This document shows positions 6,060-6,119 of a stretch of 6,119 bases of DNA, piece by piece (positions within the stretch are counted from its first letter, which is position 1; each line of letters starts with the position of its first letter). The stretch is from contig JAFLUQ010000130.1 of the NCBI GenBank assembly GCA_022508735.1, forward strand, positions 1 to 6,119, read 5' to 3'. Under the pieces are notes generated by a model that did no database searches, had not been told where the DNA came from, and worked only from the letters and a program-made list of their open reading frames with translations. The stretch comes from Oscillospiraceae bacterium. Lineage in GTDB: Bacteria; Bacillota; Clostridia; UMGS1883. The position numbers and the translations under genes were made by a program.

Positions 6060-6065
6060 GCAAAA

Positions 6066-6119
6066 GGGCCATTAGCTCAGTTGGTTAGAGCATCCGGCTC
6101 ATAACCGGACGGTCCAAGG
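6066..6119 (+). tRNA. tRNA with CAU anticodon, probably elongator tRNA-Met, 3' end outside the window
   Basis: The first 54 bases are present: acceptor 5' strand GGGCCAT (6066-6072), D stem GCTC/GAGC, anticodon stem TCCGG/CCGGA with loop CTCATAA and anticodon CAT at 6100-6102. The window ends in the T arm. The initiator-type run of three G-C pairs next to the anticodon loop is absent, which argues against fMet. An isoleucine tRNA with lysidine-modified CAU cannot be fully excluded without the 3' half. It belongs to the same operon, 38 bases after tRNA-Glu. Confidence 0.9.

Overview
The window looks like chromosomal DNA of a fairly G+C-rich Gram-positive anaerobe, most likely a gut-type Clostridia (Oscillospiraceae/Ruminococcaceae or similar). 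This is inferred from the strong AGGAGG-type ribosome binding sites, two GTG starts, CCA-encoding clustered tRNA genes behind a consensus sigma-A promoter, and a large secreted LamG/phosphoesterase/carbohydrate-binding protein with a C-terminal module of a kind common in clostridial surface proteins. The genus cannot be fixed from the sequence alone.

Layout, all on the + strand. Bases 1-447 are the 3' part of a class I/II aminotransferase gene. It is followed 3 bp later by a gene (451-1191) for a small exported protein of unknown function with Ca-binding-like Asp-rich loops; its later two thirds are clearly A+T-richer than the neighbours. A spacer (1192-1303) carries a good promoter, and then comes a complete CTP synthase gene, pyrG (1304-2926). 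A G+C-rich hairpin (2947-2968) separates it from an 884-codon gene (3004-5658) for a secreted multidomain protein: signal peptide, LamG-like domain, calcineurin-like metallophosphoesterase, CBM-like jelly roll and a C-terminal module. A strong terminator (5666-5700) closes it.

From 5701 to the end is a stable-RNA region. A 150-bp A/T-tract-rich leader contains a duplicated A-tract plus -35 module, two hairpins and a perfect TTGACA-17-TATAAT promoter (5815-5843). Behind it lie tRNA-Asn(GUU), tRNA-Glu(UUC) and the 5' two thirds of a CAU tRNA (probably elongator Met), which runs off the window. A 13-bp hairpin lies between the second and third tRNAs and shares 12 bases with the leader.

The genes form at least three independent units: aminotransferase plus exported protein; pyrG, with the secreted phosphoesterase possibly fed by readthrough; and the tRNA operon. 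No functional pathway obviously links them. I see no CRISPR array, transposase, phage gene or defence system. The least ordinary parts are the secreted phosphoesterase with its Asp-x-Gln first motif, the A+T-rich exported protein, and the repeated/palindromic elements around the tRNA promoter.
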